NCBI RefSeq assembly: GCF_014118685.1
Contig: NZ_JACFAK010000005.1
Coordinates: 62,001 to 126,000 of the forward strand
Length of the DNA stretch: 64,000 bases
DNA from: Flaviflexus huanghaiensis
Lineage (GTDB): Bacteria > Actinomycetota > Actinomycetes > Actinomycetales > Actinomycetaceae
Direction: 5' to 3'
Shown: positions 42,365 to 52,010 of the stretch, piece by piece
Numbering within the stretch: position 1 is the first letter of the stretch
How the letters are laid out: each line of letters opens with the position of its first letter
Notes under the pieces: generated by a model
Seen by the model: the letters and a program-made list of their open reading frames with translations, nothing else
Told to the model about the DNA's origin: nothing
Databases searched by the model: none
Position numbers and translations under genes: made by a program

Positions 42365-43580
42365 CGGAGAGAGGGCTCCCGAAGACGGTCGTCTTCCCGA
42401 TATTTCGATGGACCGTCCGCTGTCGGCCTATGTCCACGTGCCCTTCTGCGAGGTCCGGTGTGGCTACTGCGACTTCAACACGTACACATCTGACGAACTT
42501 GGCCCGGGCGCCACTCCTCAGGAATACGACGGCGAGCTTCTTAAGGAGATCGCTCTTGCGGGTGACGTTCTCGACGGGGGCCGCCCGCTTGAGACGGTGT
42601 TCTTTGGCGGCGGCACTCCCACATATCTCGACGCATCACAGCTCACTCACATCCTCGGCGTACTCGAGATGGTGTTCGGCTTCGAGCCCGGTGCCGAAAT
42701 CACGACCGAGGCAAATCCGGAAACCGTGGATCGGGACTACGTGCAGGAGCTTCGAGACGCTGGCTTTACTCGTGTGTCGGTCGGCATGCAGTCCGCAGTG
42801 CCCCACGTGCTCGCGACCCTCGATAGGCTGCACACGCCGGAGCGCGTGCCGCGCGTCATCGAGTGGGCGCGCGACGTCGGCCTCTCGTGCTCACTCGACC
42901 TCATCTATGGCACCCCTGGCGAGTCGCTCGACGATTGGCAGACATCTCTGGCCGAGGCAATCGCAATGGATCCGGACCACATCTCGGCTTACGGCCTCGG
43001 CATTGAACCGGGAACGAAGATGGGGCAACAGGTGCGACGCGGCGTCCTCCCCGATACTGACCCCGATGATCTCGCTGCGAAGTATGAGATCGCCGACGAG
43101 ATGCTATCTGCGGCCGGATACACCTGGTACGAGGTTTCCAACTGGTCGAAGCCCGGCCACGCTGCCCGCCACAACCTCGCCTATTGGCGGGGGAACAACT
43201 GGTGGGGCTTCGGCCCGGGCGCCCATTCCCACATCAACGGCACCCGGTTCTGGAACGTCAAGCACCCGCGAGCGTGGGCCCAGCGGCTCAACTCAGGAGT
43301 GTCTCCCGCGGCCGCTCGGGAAGTGCTGAGCGAGCAGGAGCGGGCCGAGGAGCAGATCATGCTCGGAATCCGGCTCGCTGAGGGACTCCCGTTAACCGCC
43401 GGAATCCTTCGACAAGACGCAAGCATCGACCCGGTCGACCTTGCCCAGCGACGGCACAAAACGATGCTCCTCGCCGCCGACGGTCTGCTGCGAAGCGATC
43501 AGTTGGCGCGTAGCCGAATGGTGCTGACTTTGCGTGGGCGGCTTCTTGCGGACACCGTTATCCGCCAGCTGTGGGACTAA
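42348..43580 (+). CDS. hemW: Radical SAM protein HemW
   Basis: The 410-residue product has the radical-SAM cluster C-E-V-R-C-G-Y-C-D-F near residue 36, a fourth-Cys-like arrangement with Phe typical of HemW, G-G-G-T-P-T-Y near residue 87 and the C-terminal HemN-type domain. HemW is thought to deliver heme rather than act as coproporphyrinogen dehydrogenase. GTG 42348 is preceded by GGAGG; ATG 42408 is an alternative. It lies downstream of lepA and upstream of hrcA, as in many actinobacteria and firmicutes. Confidence 0.93.
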   Translation: MPDLPDGERAPEDGRLPDISMDRPLSAYVHVPFCEVRCGYCDFNTYTSDELGPGATPQEYDGELLKEIALAGDVLDGGRPLETVFFGGGTPTYLDASQLTHILGVLEMVFGFEPGAEITTEANPETVDRDYVQELRDAGFTRVSVGMQSAVPHVLATLDRLHTPERVPRVIEWARDVGLSCSLDLIYGTPGESLDDWQTSLAEAIAMDPDHISAYGLGIEPGTKMGQQVRRGVLPDTDPDDLAAKYEIADEMLSAAGYTWYEVSNWSKPGHAARHNLAYWRGNNWWGFGPGAHSHINGTRFWNVKHPRAWAQRLNSGVSPAAAREVLSEQERAEEQIMLGIRLAEGLPLTAGILRQDASIDPVDLAQRRHKTMLLAADGLLRSDQLARSRMVLTLRGRLLADTVIRQLWD

Positions 43581-43612
43581 GACACGCGACCTAGATCAGT
43601 GGCAGAGCGCCA

Positions 43613-43645
43613 GCCTGGTGCACGCCTGTCGGTCGTGCACCAGGC
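43613..43645. terminator. Bidirectional terminator between hemW and FAD gene
   Basis: GCCTGGTGCACG (43613-43624) and CGTGCACCAGGC (43634-43645) form a perfect 12-bp stem with a nine-base loop between two convergent genes. Confidence 0.8.
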
Positions 43646-43657
43646 AACGGCGTGCGC

Positions 43658-45328
43658 TCAGCTTGCCGCGAGGATGTCATCCACTGCGGCGTACCCGAAT
43701 GTGATGCCTTGGCCGATCGTTGCGCCAGCGCCGGGGTACACCCCGCCGAAAGCATTGGCGGCAGCGTTGCCAATCGCATAGAGACCGTCCACGGTCGCGC
43801 CATCCGTGTTGTAGACGCGGCCCTTCCCGTCGGCCCGCAGGCCGCCGCAGGTCCCAAGATCACCAGGGATGACCTTGATGGCGTAGTACGGGCCCTCTTC
43901 TGACAGAGGACGCAGGTTGGGATTCGGTGTGTTTGTCGGGTCGCCGTAGTAGCGATCGTAAGCAGTCTTGCCACGTCCGAAATCATCATCCGTGCCCTGT
44001 GCCGCCAGCACATTGAAGCGCGCGACGCCACCCGGCAGGTCGTCCGTACCGATCTTCTTCCCAAGCTCGTCGATGGTGTCGGCCGAGACGGCAATGCCCG
44101 CGTCGAACCATTCCTTCGGGATGGCCATACCGGGCATCTTGACTCCACCCATGACGTACGACTTGACGTACTTCTCGTCGACAACCATCCATGCTGGCAG
44201 GTGCGGTGGCTCGCCATCGTCGATGCCGAGCATCTGCTCGCCGGCGGTCATGTAGTTGATCGACTCGTTGAAGAATCGATGGCCGGTCGAGTCGACGATG
44301 AGGGAGCCGGGAAGAGAACGCTCAGCGAGGAGCACGATCGGGCCTGATCCCGGCTTGATTTCTGGGATCGCCGGGAACCACCATGCCTTGTCGAGAAGAT
44401 CGAGGTCGAGACCGTGCTTGTGGGCGAGATCGATCGTGTCACCCGTATTGCCGGGTGCACCGAACTGCCAGCCGTCATCGATCACCTCGGACTGGTATTC
44501 CCGCCGCTTGCTCAGATCCCTGTCGAAGCCGCCGGCAGCGAGAATGACACCGCGATTGGCCTTGACGCGGACTTCTTGCCCGTCGTGGTTGACGATGACT
44601 CCGACAGCCCTGTCATCGTCGAGGACGAGATCGACGAGGGGAGTGGATCTCCACAGTTCAACCCCCGCCTTTTTCGCCGCGCTGTAGAGGCCAGCAGCGA
44701 GAGCCTTGCCGCTGGCCGTGTAGTCCTTCCCGAGTGCCATGCCACCGATGCCCTGAGCGATCCGCTTGGCGATCCTCGGTAGTGCCTTGCCAGGTTTACG
44801 TGCCATGAGGTTCATCCATCGGAAGTCGCCGCCCGTGATCGGCATCGGCACGGGCGCCGACAGGTTGCCCGACATAATGAGGTCCTTGTCATCACCGAGC
44901 GTGTTCAAGTCGAACGGAGAAGGCTCGACCGATCTGCCGCCGCTCGAGCCACCGGGTTCGTCGGAGAAGTAATCCGCGTACTCCATCATCGCCTCGAGCC
45001 TGAGATCTGTGTTCTTGAGGATCGCATCGACACTCTTTGCCGCGTAGTCCAGGTGGGTCTGCCAGCGGGACTCAGGCGACGTGTCGCCGACGATCGTCCG
45101 CAGGTATCTCTCTGCGCGTTCGCGGGTGTCCTTCATCCCTGCTTCACGCACGACGCGGTTGCCTGGCATCCACAAGCCGCCACCGGACAGCGCTGTCGAG
45201 CCGCCGAAGCGGCTTTCCTTCTCAACAACCAGTGTCGATAACCCCTGCTTCTGGGCCATAAGCGCCGCGAAAAGGCCGGTGCCGCTGCCGACAACGACGA
45301 CATCATAGGTATGGTTCCACGTATTCAT
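43658..45328 (-). CDS. FAD-dependent 3-ketosteroid-delta1-dehydrogenase-like oxidoreductase
   Basis: The 556-residue flavoprotein begins with V-V-V-V-G-S-G-T-G-L-F-A-A and E-K-E-S-R-F-G-G-S-T-A-L-S-G-G near residue 36, has an internal substrate domain and ends with N-A-A-A-N-A-F-G-G-V-Y-P-G-A-G-A-T. This is the KstD/fumarate-reductase-like layout; KstD members dehydrogenate 3-ketosteroids with a quinone or other acceptor. No other steroid genes are nearby, so the substrate is open. It has a single-gene setting between the hemW terminator and the DUF3097 gene. Confidence 0.85.
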   Translation of the reverse strand: MNTWNHTYDVVVVGSGTGLFAALMAQKQGLSTLVVEKESRFGGSTALSGGGLWMPGNRVVREAGMKDTRERAERYLRTIVGDTSPESRWQTHLDYAAKSVDAILKNTDLRLEAMMEYADYFSDEPGGSSGGRSVEPSPFDLNTLGDDKDLIMSGNLSAPVPMPITGGDFRWMNLMARKPGKALPRIAKRIAQGIGGMALGKDYTASGKALAAGLYSAAKKAGVELWRSTPLVDLVLDDDRAVGVIVNHDGQEVRVKANRGVILAAGGFDRDLSKRREYQSEVIDDGWQFGAPGNTGDTIDLAHKHGLDLDLLDKAWWFPAIPEIKPGSGPIVLLAERSLPGSLIVDSTGHRFFNESINYMTAGEQMLGIDDGEPPHLPAWMVVDEKYVKSYVMGGVKMPGMAIPKEWFDAGIAVSADTIDELGKKIGTDDLPGGVARFNVLAAQGTDDDFGRGKTAYDRYYGDPTNTPNPNLRPLSEEGPYYAIKVIPGDLGTCGGLRADGKGRVYNTDGATVDGLYAIGNAAANAFGGVYPGAGATIGQGITFGYAAVDDILAAS

Positions 45329-45489
45329 TCATGACTCCTCAGAATCGTTCGTACGCTGAAAATGTGATGGTGATCAACTTTATCGGCGATGTGAACAGCA
45401 GTCCAGGTGAGAACTGTCCGCCCGTGGAGATCGACTCGAGCCTACTGAGGAGTCCGATTCCGCAGGCAGGTGACCTGTCGTCGAGAGCG

Positions 45490-46350
45490 TCAGTTGTGAG
45501 TGAGAAAGTCGATGAGCTCCTCTACCCGGCCGAGTAGCGAGGGTTCGAGGTCGCGCCAGTCACGCACGCGGGCAAGGATCTTCGACCAGCCAATCCCGAT
45601 GTCCTCGACACTGCTGTGCGGCAGTCCGAGAGCCGCGAGAGTGCCGGCCTTGATATCGGTGCCCTTGGGGATATGGGGCCATGCGCCGAGCCCAACCCGG
45701 GCAGGCTTAATCGCCTGCCACACGTCAACGTAAGGGTGGCCGAGGACAAGAACATGCTCGTTCCCGTACTCGGCGAGAGCTTCATCGACAAGCCGCCGCT
45801 CCTTTGTCCCGGGAAGGAGGTGGTCGACAAGAACGCCAGCTCGGCGGCCCGGTCCCGGCTCGAAGGTCGCAAGCATCTCCATCAGCCTGTCCACTCCGGC
45901 GAGCTCTTCAACGGCGATGCCCTCGAGCCGTAGATCTTCGCCCCACACGCGATCGATGAGTTGCCAGTCATGTCTGCCTTCGACCCACATACGGGAAGGA
46001 AGCATAACCGCTGGCTTCGCTGCGACCTTGATCGATCCTGACGCGGTCCGCTCCGGTTCGGACGACACTCGCGTTTTCTGCGGCGGGGTGATGTTGACCG
46101 GCTCGCCGTCGATCCAGAAGCCGGGGCCAAGGGGGAACCGGCGGCGCACCCCGCCACGGCCTTCGAGGGTCATGAGCATCTCGCCGGCGACCTTCGACAC
46201 GGCAACGACCTCTCCGACGAAGCCGGACTCGACATCCTCGAGAAGAAGGCCTGTCGAGGCCGGCACGTCTCGTTGAACCCGGAGGCGTCCTGGCCTGGGG
46301 GAGCCGAGGACGTCCCGCCCATATCTGTCAGCTGATCGCGAAGCACACAC
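45490..46350 (-). CDS. DUF3097 protein
   Basis: The product (286 residues from the GTG at 46350) matches the actinobacterial DUF3097 family: S-A-D-R-Y-G-R-D-V-L near the N-terminus, E-G-R-H-D-W-Q-L-I-D-R-V-W-G-E-D-L-R near residue 124, and D-H-L-L-P-G-T-K-E near residue 175. The central part recalls a TOPRIM-like fold, but no function is established. The gene is regularly divergent from hrcA. The frame continues past the CIRCE element, but the conserved start is at the D-R-Y-G-R segment. Confidence 0.85.
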   Translation of the reverse strand: MCASRSADRYGRDVLGSPRPGRLRVQRDVPASTGLLLEDVESGFVGEVVAVSKVAGEMLMTLEGRGGVRRRFPLGPGFWIDGEPVNITPPQKTRVSSEPERTASGSIKVAAKPAVMLPSRMWVEGRHDWQLIDRVWGEDLRLEGIAVEELAGVDRLMEMLATFEPGPGRRAGVLVDHLLPGTKERRLVDEALAEYGNEHVLVLGHPYVDVWQAIKPARVGLGAWPHIPKGTDIKAGTLAALGLPHSSVEDIGIGWSKILARVRDWRDLEPSLLGRVEELIDFLTHN

Positions 46351-46388
46351 CTGTCCAGGGTAGGCATTATCGGCATTCTTGCGTAGAA

Positions 46389-46415
46389 TTAGCACTCGGG
46401 TATGTCGAGTGCAAG
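46389..46415 (+). promoter_or_regulatory. CIRCE element (HrcA operator)
   Basis: TTAGCACTC (46389-46397), nine bases, then GAGTGCAAG (46407-46415): the CIRCE consensus TTAGCACTC-N9-GAGTGCTAA with two changes at the far end. It overlaps the end of a TAGAAT -10 box (46384-46389) and lies 14 bases before the hrcA start, so HrcA should repress its own operon. Confidence 0.92.
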
Positions 46416-46428
46416 AAAGGGGGATGGT

Positions 46429-47421
46429 GTGCGAAGCGAAGAAAGACGATTGAAAGTGCTGCAGGCCATCGTCCATGACTACGTGCAGACCCGCGAACCC
46501 GTCGGGTCGCGGACAATCGCCGAACGTCACGGCTTCGATGTGTCGTCGGCGACGATCAGGAACGACATGGCGGCACTCGAAGAGGTCGGCCTCATTCACC
46601 AGCCCCATACCTCGGCGGGGCGCGTTCCGACTGACCGCGGTTACCGAACCTTTGTTGATTCAATTTCCCAGGTCAAGCCTCTGTCGACCGCTGAAAAGCG
46701 AGCGATCGAGACGTGGCTTGAGGGAGCAGCCGATCTTGACGATGTCGTCATGCGTGCGAGCAGACTGCTGGCCCAGCTCACGAAGCAGGTTGCTGTCGTC
46801 CAATACCCGATACGCCGACGGAGCGCTGTCCGCCATATCGAGTTAGTGCCGATCTCGGCTCATCACACGTTCCTTATTGTTATCGCGGACTCAGGTGCTG
46901 TTGAACAGCGGAACCTCGACGTCAGCCTGACGGACGAGCAGGCGACCGACATATCGAGCCGCCTCAACGCGGTCTTCGTCAACAGGGCTGCCCACGAGAT
47001 CTCTGAGGACGCTCTCGGCGACGTTGCGCCAGCCGAACGTGGGCCTCTCGGCGCCATCGTTGCGGTCCTCAAGGACATCATGACGGATGAGGCGGAGGAG
47101 CGGATCGTCATGGCCGGAACCGCTAATCTCGCCCGCACCGATATCGATTTCGCGCACACCATCACCCCCGTGCTCGAAGCGCTCGAGGAGCAGGTCGTCC
47201 TTCTTCGGTTGTTTGCCGAGTTGACCGGCGACCTTGCGATCACGATCGGTTCGGAGAACAATGACGAGGGCCTCTCCGAGACCTCCGTCGTCACATCCAG
47301 CTACGGGTCGAGCGGCACAGCCCGTCTCGGCATCGTGGGCCCAACCCGCATGGACTACCCGGTGGCTATGGTGAGCGTGCGGGCTGTCGCTCGTTACCTG
47401 ACCAGGATCCTCGGCTCCTAA
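46429..47421 (+). CDS. hrcA: Heat-inducible transcription repressor HrcA
   Basis: The 330-residue repressor has an N-terminal winged helix (R-L-K-V-L-Q-A-I-V-H-D-Y, then S-S-A-T-I-R-N-D-M-A-A-L-E) and the G-R-V-P-T-D-R-G-Y-R motif near residue 65, followed by the GAF-like domain and a C-terminal dimer domain. The GTG at 46429 follows AAAGGGGG; an ATG at 46402 lies inside the CIRCE operator and is not credible. It controls itself and dnaJ, and probably groE genes elsewhere. Confidence 0.95.
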   Translation: MRSEERRLKVLQAIVHDYVQTREPVGSRTIAERHGFDVSSATIRNDMAALEEVGLIHQPHTSAGRVPTDRGYRTFVDSISQVKPLSTAEKRAIETWLEGAADLDDVVMRASRLLAQLTKQVAVVQYPIRRRSAVRHIELVPISAHHTFLIVIADSGAVEQRNLDVSLTDEQATDISSRLNAVFVNRAAHEISEDALGDVAPAERGPLGAIVAVLKDIMTDEAEERIVMAGTANLARTDIDFAHTITPVLEALEEQVVLLRLFAELTGDLAITIGSENNDEGLSETSVVTSSYGSSGTARLGIVGPTRMDYPVAMVSVRAVARYLTRILGS

Positions 47422-47456
47422 AGTTCATCTCCACCAACTAGAAAGAATTGGCGTCA

Positions 47457-48569
47457 GTGGCTGACTACTACGACATTCTCGGCGTGTCCCGAAGCGCAAC
47501 GTCGGATGAGATCAAACGCGCGTACCGCAAGAAGGCACGCAAGCTACACCCGGATGTTGCCGGGCCGGACAGCTCTGAAGAGTTCAAGGCGGTGACAGCC
47601 GCATACGATGTCCTCTCCAACGACGAGAAGCGTCGGCTTTACGACATGGGTGGCGAGCAGGCTGTCCGTAACGGTGGAGCGCCGGGTGGCTTCGGCGGAT
47701 CCTTCCAAGACATTTTCGACACGTTCTTCGGCGGGGCAACAGCAGCCCGCGGGCCCGTGCCACGCGGCAGGCGCGGCCAGGACGCGCTCGTTCCGATCGA
47801 GGTCGAGCTGCGGGACGCAGTCTTTGGACTTGAGACCGACATCACTGTCGAAACCGCGGTGCGCTGCACGACCTGTGACGGCACCTGCACGCGCGATGGG
47901 CGGCCGCCGCAGACGTGTACCGCCTGTGGCGGGACCGGCTCGATCCGTAAGGTGACGAACTCGTTCCTCGGTCAAGTCATGTCGACGACGTCCTGCGGCG
48001 TGTGTCAGGGCCACGGCACCGTCATCACCGACCCGTGCCTCGACTGTGCTGGCGAAGGCCGGGTGCGCGCAACCCAGACTCTCAACGTTCGCATCCCCGC
48101 CGGTATCGAGGATGGGATGAGAATCCGCATGGCGGGCAGGGGCGAGGTCGGTCCCGCTGGTGGTCCGCAGGGCGACCTCTTCATCGAGGTCCACGTCGCC
48201 GAGCACCCGCAGTTCACGCGCCACGGTGACGATCTCGTATGCGAGCTAGAAATCCCGATGACAGCGGCCGCACTTGGTACGACGATGACGATTGAATCCT
48301 TCGATGGCCCGGAGGAGATCGAGATCGAGCCCGGCACGTCCGCTGGCGTGTCCCTGCGGGTTCGGGGCAAGGGTGTCGGCAGGCTTCACCGCTCCGACCG
48401 CGGTGACCTCGTCATCAACCTTCACGTCCTCACCCCCTCGAGGCTGTCGAGCCGCGAGAAGGAGCTGTTGCGTGAGCTTGCCGAGATCCGGGGCGAGACC
48501 GATCCCGATGCCAGCCTTGTGTCGGACAGTCCGTCGGTCTTTTCACGCTTCCGGGACCGCTTCCTGTGA
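47457..48569 (+). CDS. dnaJ: Chaperone DnaJ (DnaJ2 type)
   Basis: The 370-residue Hsp40 has a J domain starting D-Y-Y-D-I-L-G-V with the H-P-D motif near residue 34, a G/F-rich region, four zinc-finger repeats (C-T-T-C-D-G-T-C, C-T-A-C-G-G-T-G, C-G-V-C-Q-G-H-G, C-L-D-C-A-G-E-G) and the C-terminal substrate domain. The copy next to hrcA is DnaJ2 in actinobacteria. GTG 47457 is preferred; TTG 47448 is too close to the AGAAAG site. The stop overlaps the rsmE start (GTGA). Confidence 0.95.
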   Translation: MADYYDILGVSRSATSDEIKRAYRKKARKLHPDVAGPDSSEEFKAVTAAYDVLSNDEKRRLYDMGGEQAVRNGGAPGGFGGSFQDIFDTFFGGATAARGPVPRGRRGQDALVPIEVELRDAVFGLETDITVETAVRCTTCDGTCTRDGRPPQTCTACGGTGSIRKVTNSFLGQVMSTTSCGVCQGHGTVITDPCLDCAGEGRVRATQTLNVRIPAGIEDGMRIRMAGRGEVGPAGGPQGDLFIEVHVAEHPQFTRHGDDLVCELEIPMTAAALGTTMTIESFDGPEEIEIEPGTSAGVSLRVRGKGVGRLHRSDRGDLVINLHVLTPSRLSSREKELLRELAEIRGETDPDASLVSDSPSVFSRFRDRFL

Positions 48570-49312
48570 CCCTGCCGGTCTATTTCGATCCCGATGTGGG
48601 TGAAGCTGCAGGGTCGTCAATCGAATTGGCGGGCGCCGAAGCCCATCACGCACATGTCAAGAGAACCCGGCCGGGTGACCACATTGACATTGTCAACGGT
48701 CGCGGCACCCGAGTCACCGTCGAGGTTACGAGCATCACCCCCGCCCTTGTGAGAGGCACAGTGATCGCCCGCACCGACGATGACACACCGCCGAACCCGA
48801 TTACTCTTGTCCAGGCGCTGGCAAAGGGCGGCAGGGATGAGGCCGCCATCGAATCGGCCGTCGAAGTCGGCGTTCTCGGCATTGTTCCATGGCAGGCCGA
48901 CCGCTCGATCGTCCGCTGGAGCGGTCCGAAGGCCGTCAAGGGCCGGGACAAGTGGCAGCAGGTCGCGTTGGCCGCGATGAAGCAGTCCCGCCAAGCGCAT
49001 CTTCCCTCTGTAGCCGCGCCCGTGACGACTGTCGGCCTCGCGGGAATGGTGCGAGCCGCTGTCGCCGCTGGCGGACGGGTCTTCATCTGTCATGAGACTG
49101 CGAGCGAGCCACTCTCGGCCCGCGCAATCGACGGTTCTGGGCCGCTATGGATCATCGTTGGGCCAGAAGGCGGCATAAGCGATCCCGAGCTCTCAGCGCT
49201 CGTCGATGCCGGTGGTGAGCCAGTATTGCTCGGCCGGTCGGTGCTCCGCTCCGGTACTGCGGGAACCGTGGCGGCTACCGTGCTCCAGGTGACTAGCGGG
49301 CATTGGCGCTAG
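48566..49312 (+). CDS. rsmE: 16S rRNA (uracil1498-N3)-methyltransferase
   Basis: The 248-residue SPOUT methyltransferase has an N-terminal PUA-like part with G-A-E-A-H-H-A-H-V-K-R, and the C-terminal knot with I-I-V-G-P-E-G-G-I-S near residue 197 and L-L-G-R-S-V-L-R-S-G-T-A near residue 221. It methylates U1498 of 16S rRNA. The GTG start overlaps the dnaJ stop, and the dnaJ-rsmE pair is widely conserved. Confidence 0.94.
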   Translation: MTLPVYFDPDVGEAAGSSIELAGAEAHHAHVKRTRPGDHIDIVNGRGTRVTVEVTSITPALVRGTVIARTDDDTPPNPITLVQALAKGGRDEAAIESAVEVGVLGIVPWQADRSIVRWSGPKAVKGRDKWQQVALAAMKQSRQAHLPSVAAPVTTVGLAGMVRAAVAAGGRVFICHETASEPLSARAIDGSGPLWIIVGPEGGISDPELSALVDAGGEPVLLGRSVLRSGTAGTVAATVLQVTSGHWR

Positions 49313-49339
49313 ACTGGCGCCCAACAAGGAAGGCAGCAC

Positions 49340-50323
49340 GTGACGATACAGGTTCTCAACGTCCCGGACGATGTTCCCCTCATCAACCTCCTCGGCCACC
49401 GAGATGAGGTCTTGCGGGCTTTGGAAAAGGGGCTCGCGCCCGCAGTCGTTCATGTGCGTGAGCGGGAGATCACGATCAGCGGGGACGAGGGGCCCGTTGC
49501 GCTGGCCGCCTCGCTACTGCGCGAACTCATCGACGTCGTTCGCAGCGGCACTGCTCTCACAGTCGACTCGGTTCAGCGGGCCATTAGCATCACGAAAGAG
49601 GGCCTCGCTGCGGCAAGCGATATTCTCACGACCGACATCCTCTCGAACCGCGGCAAGACAATCCGTCCGAAGACCGTGGGCCAAAAGAGCTACGTCGATG
49701 CGATCGACGACAACACGATCGTTTTCGGTATTGGCCCCGCAGGCACAGGCAAGACGTACCTTGCGATGGCGAAGGCAGTCGTCGCGCTCCAGCGCCGAGA
49801 CGTGTCCCGGATCGTCCTCACCCGGCCCGCCGTCGAGGCAGGGGAGTCCCTCGGATTCCTGCCGGGTACGCTGACCGACAAGATCGACCCGTACCTGCGG
49901 CCGCTCTACGACGCACTGCACGATATGCTCGACTCGGAGGCGATTCCGAAGCTTATTGCCGCCGGCACGATCGAGGTTGCCCCGCTCGCGTACATGCGCG
50001 GACGCACTCTCAACGACGCGTTCATCATCCTCGATGAAGCTCAGAACACGACGCCGGAACAGATGAAGATGTTCCTCACGCGGCTCGGTTTCGGCTCGAA
50101 GGCCGTCATCACGGGGGATGTCACCCAGGTGGATCTTCCCGGCAGTACCCAGTCGGGACTGCGAGTCGTGCGCCGCATTCTCACCGATATCGAGGACCTC
50201 GCATTCATCGAGTTAACGAGCGCAGATGTCGTGCGACACAGACTGGTCGGCGACATCATCGATGCGTACGACAGGTGGGGCGCCGAACACCCAGAGACCG
50301 ACAATCGCAGGAGGCGGCGTTGA
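49340..50323 (+). CDS. phoH: PhoH-like ATPase
   Basis: The 327-residue product has Walker A G-P-A-G-T-G-K-T near residue 133, Walker B F-I-I-L-D-E-A-Q-N near residue 229, and D-V-T-Q-V-D-L-P near residue 258, all typical of PhoH/YbeZ. It is thought to be an RNA-related ATPase that works with YbeY. The GTG start follows AAGGAAG. The stop overlaps the ybeY TTG start. Confidence 0.94.
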   Translation: MTIQVLNVPDDVPLINLLGHRDEVLRALEKGLAPAVVHVREREITISGDEGPVALAASLLRELIDVVRSGTALTVDSVQRAISITKEGLAAASDILTTDILSNRGKTIRPKTVGQKSYVDAIDDNTIVFGIGPAGTGKTYLAMAKAVVALQRRDVSRIVLTRPAVEAGESLGFLPGTLTDKIDPYLRPLYDALHDMLDSEAIPKLIAAGTIEVAPLAYMRGRTLNDAFIILDEAQNTTPEQMKMFLTRLGFGSKAVITGDVTQVDLPGSTQSGLRVVRRILTDIEDLAFIELTSADVVRHRLVGDIIDAYDRWGAEHPETDNRRRRR

Positions 50324-50778
50324 TCGAATACGCGGACGAGTCCGGCTTCGAGCCGACGATCGACGGAGAAGAGGTCGTCGAACTCGCGCGCTATGTTCTT
50401 GACGAGATGCGTATCCATCCCGGAGCGGACCTGTCAGTCACTCTCGTCAGCGAGTCCGTCATGTCCGACCTGCACGTCAAGTGGATGGACGAAGAAGGAC
50501 CCACGGACGTCCTGTCCTTCCCAATGGACGAGGTGCGGCCCCCGCCTGCCGGCCACGAACCTGTCGAGGGGCTACTCGGCGACGTCGTTGTTTGTCCCAC
50601 CGTCGCGGCTCAGCAGGCAAGGCAGGCGGGCCATGCGACGATTGAGGAAGTCCTTCTCCTCGTCACCCACGGCATCCTCCACGTTCTCGGATATGACCAT
50701 GCGACCCCAGAGGAGGAAAGGGAGATGTTTGGGCTGCAGCGGAAGCTGTTGCTCGGGTTCCTCGCGACACGCTCATGA
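50320..50778 (+). CDS. ybeY: Endoribonuclease YbeY
   Basis: The 152-residue metalloprotein has the zinc motif H-G-I-L-H-V-L-G-Y-D-H near residue 113 and the preceding family segment G-P-T-D-V-L-S-F-P-M-D. It takes part in 16S rRNA 3' maturation and ribosome quality control. It starts at a TTG overlapping the phoH stop (TTGA) and its stop overlaps the next ATG. A phoH-ybeY-CNNM-era order is conserved in actinobacteria. Confidence 0.95.
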   Translation: MIEYADESGFEPTIDGEEVVELARYVLDEMRIHPGADLSVTLVSESVMSDLHVKWMDEEGPTDVLSFPMDEVRPPPAGHEPVEGLLGDVVVCPTVAAQQARQAGHATIEEVLLLVTHGILHVLGYDHATPEEEREMFGLQRKLLLGFLATRS

Positions 50779-52010
50779 CCGCGATGATCGATGAGGTGCC
50801 GGAGCTTCCGGTTATCCTCACCATCACACTCCTCGCCATCATCTCCGCAGTCACGGTCATGGCTGACTCGGCACTCCTCCGCATCACGCGCACCGAGGCC
50901 GCTGAGGCGTTCGGAAGCGGAAAGAAGGGTGCGGGCCGAATCGCGTCGATCGTCGCTTCGAAGACGGCCGCCCGCGCCGGTCTTGCCATGTTGCGGACTG
51001 TGGCGGACATGATGGCCGGAGCCGGCGTTGCTCTCCTGCTCGCTGATTTGCTCGGCGCCTGGTGGCAGGTGGTGTTCGTTACCTTCGCCGTAGCCCTCGT
51101 GCTGTCTGTCCTCGTCGGTTTCTTCTCCCCGCGCAGGATCGGCTACCGACATCCCGTCACGGTGCTCCGCGCCATAGCCGTTCCCCTATCCGTGCTGACA
51201 ACGATCTTCTCGCCCTTCGTCAAGAGAGATGAAGATGAGGAGGGCGACGATGATCTCGCGGTCATGGTCGAACGAATGGCCGAATCAGAAGAACTCGAAG
51301 ACGAGGAACGGATCCTCCTGCAGTCCGTGTTTGACATGAGGGACACGATGGTTCGTGAGGTGATGGTGCCCCGAACCGACATGGTCACCGTTCACATGGA
51401 CACGGATCTCGACTCGGCCCAAAGCCTCTTCGTCCGCTCGGGATACTCCCGCATTCCCGTCGTCGGCGACACTGTCGACGATGTTGCGGGTGTCCTCTAT
51501 TCGAAAGACATTGTCCGACGCACACACCGGAGGCTCGACACCGACGAGCTCTCAGCAAAAGACGTTATGCGCGAGGCAGTCTTCATTCCTGAAATGAAGC
51601 CGGTCGACGATGTCCTGCACGACATGCAGGCGAACTACTTCCACATGGCGCTCGTCGTTGACGAGTATGGCGGGATCGCTGGCCTCGTCACCATCGAAGA
51701 CCTTCTCGAAGAGCTCGTCGGCGAGATGGTCGACGAACACGACCAGGCAGCGCCCGAGGTCGAGCAGGTCGCGGACGGGGTCTACCGGGTGCCCGCACGC
51801 CTCCCGATCGACGAGCTCGGAGATCTTTTCGGCCTCGCCATCGAAGATGAGGACGTCGATACAGCGGGCGGTCTCCTGGCGAAGGGGCTCGGCCAGATAC
51901 CGATCCTGGGCTCCGAGACAGATATTCTAGGACTGCACCTCGTCGCAGAACGCTTCGAGGGGCGCCGTAAACGACTTGCCACTCTCATCGCCAGCCTGGA
52001 GCAGCAATGA
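50775..52010 (+). CDS. CNNM/CorC-type hemolysin family protein
   Basis: The 411-residue product has an N-terminal DUF21 membrane domain with about three spans (residues 1-130), a CBS pair (about 195-320; [12 protein letters not shown] marks its start) and a C-terminal CorC_HlyC domain (about 335-405). Such proteins are linked to Mg2+ or other cation efflux; the hemolysin label is historical. Its start and stop overlap ybeY and era by four bases each (ATGA). Confidence 0.92.
   Translation: MTAMIDEVPELPVILTITLLAIISAVTVMADSALLRITRTEAAEAFGSGKKGAGRIASIVASKTAARAGLAMLRTVADMMAGAGVALLLADLLGAWWQVVFVTFAVALVLSVLVGFFSPRRIGYRHPVTVLRAIAVPLSVLTTIFSPFVKRDEDEEGDDDLAVMVERMAESEELEDEERILLQSVFDMRDTMVREVMVPRTDMVTVHMDTDLDSAQSLFVRSGYSRIPVVGDTVDDVAGVLYSKDIVRRTHRRLDTDELSAKDVMREAVFIPEMKPVDDVLHDMQANYFHMALVVDEYGGIAGLVTIEDLLEELVGEMVDEHDQAAPEVEQVADGVYRVPARLPIDELGDLFGLAIEDEDVDTAGGLLAKGLGQIPILGSETDILGLHLVAERFEGRRKRLATLIASLEQQ

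Noticed and set aside
45331-45537. 68-codon rightward frame between the KstD-like and DUF3097 genes
   Set aside because: It overlaps the 3' end of the DUF3097 gene, has no ribosome site, and its composition is not protein-like; it is better seen as the leader of the flavoprotein gene read backwards.
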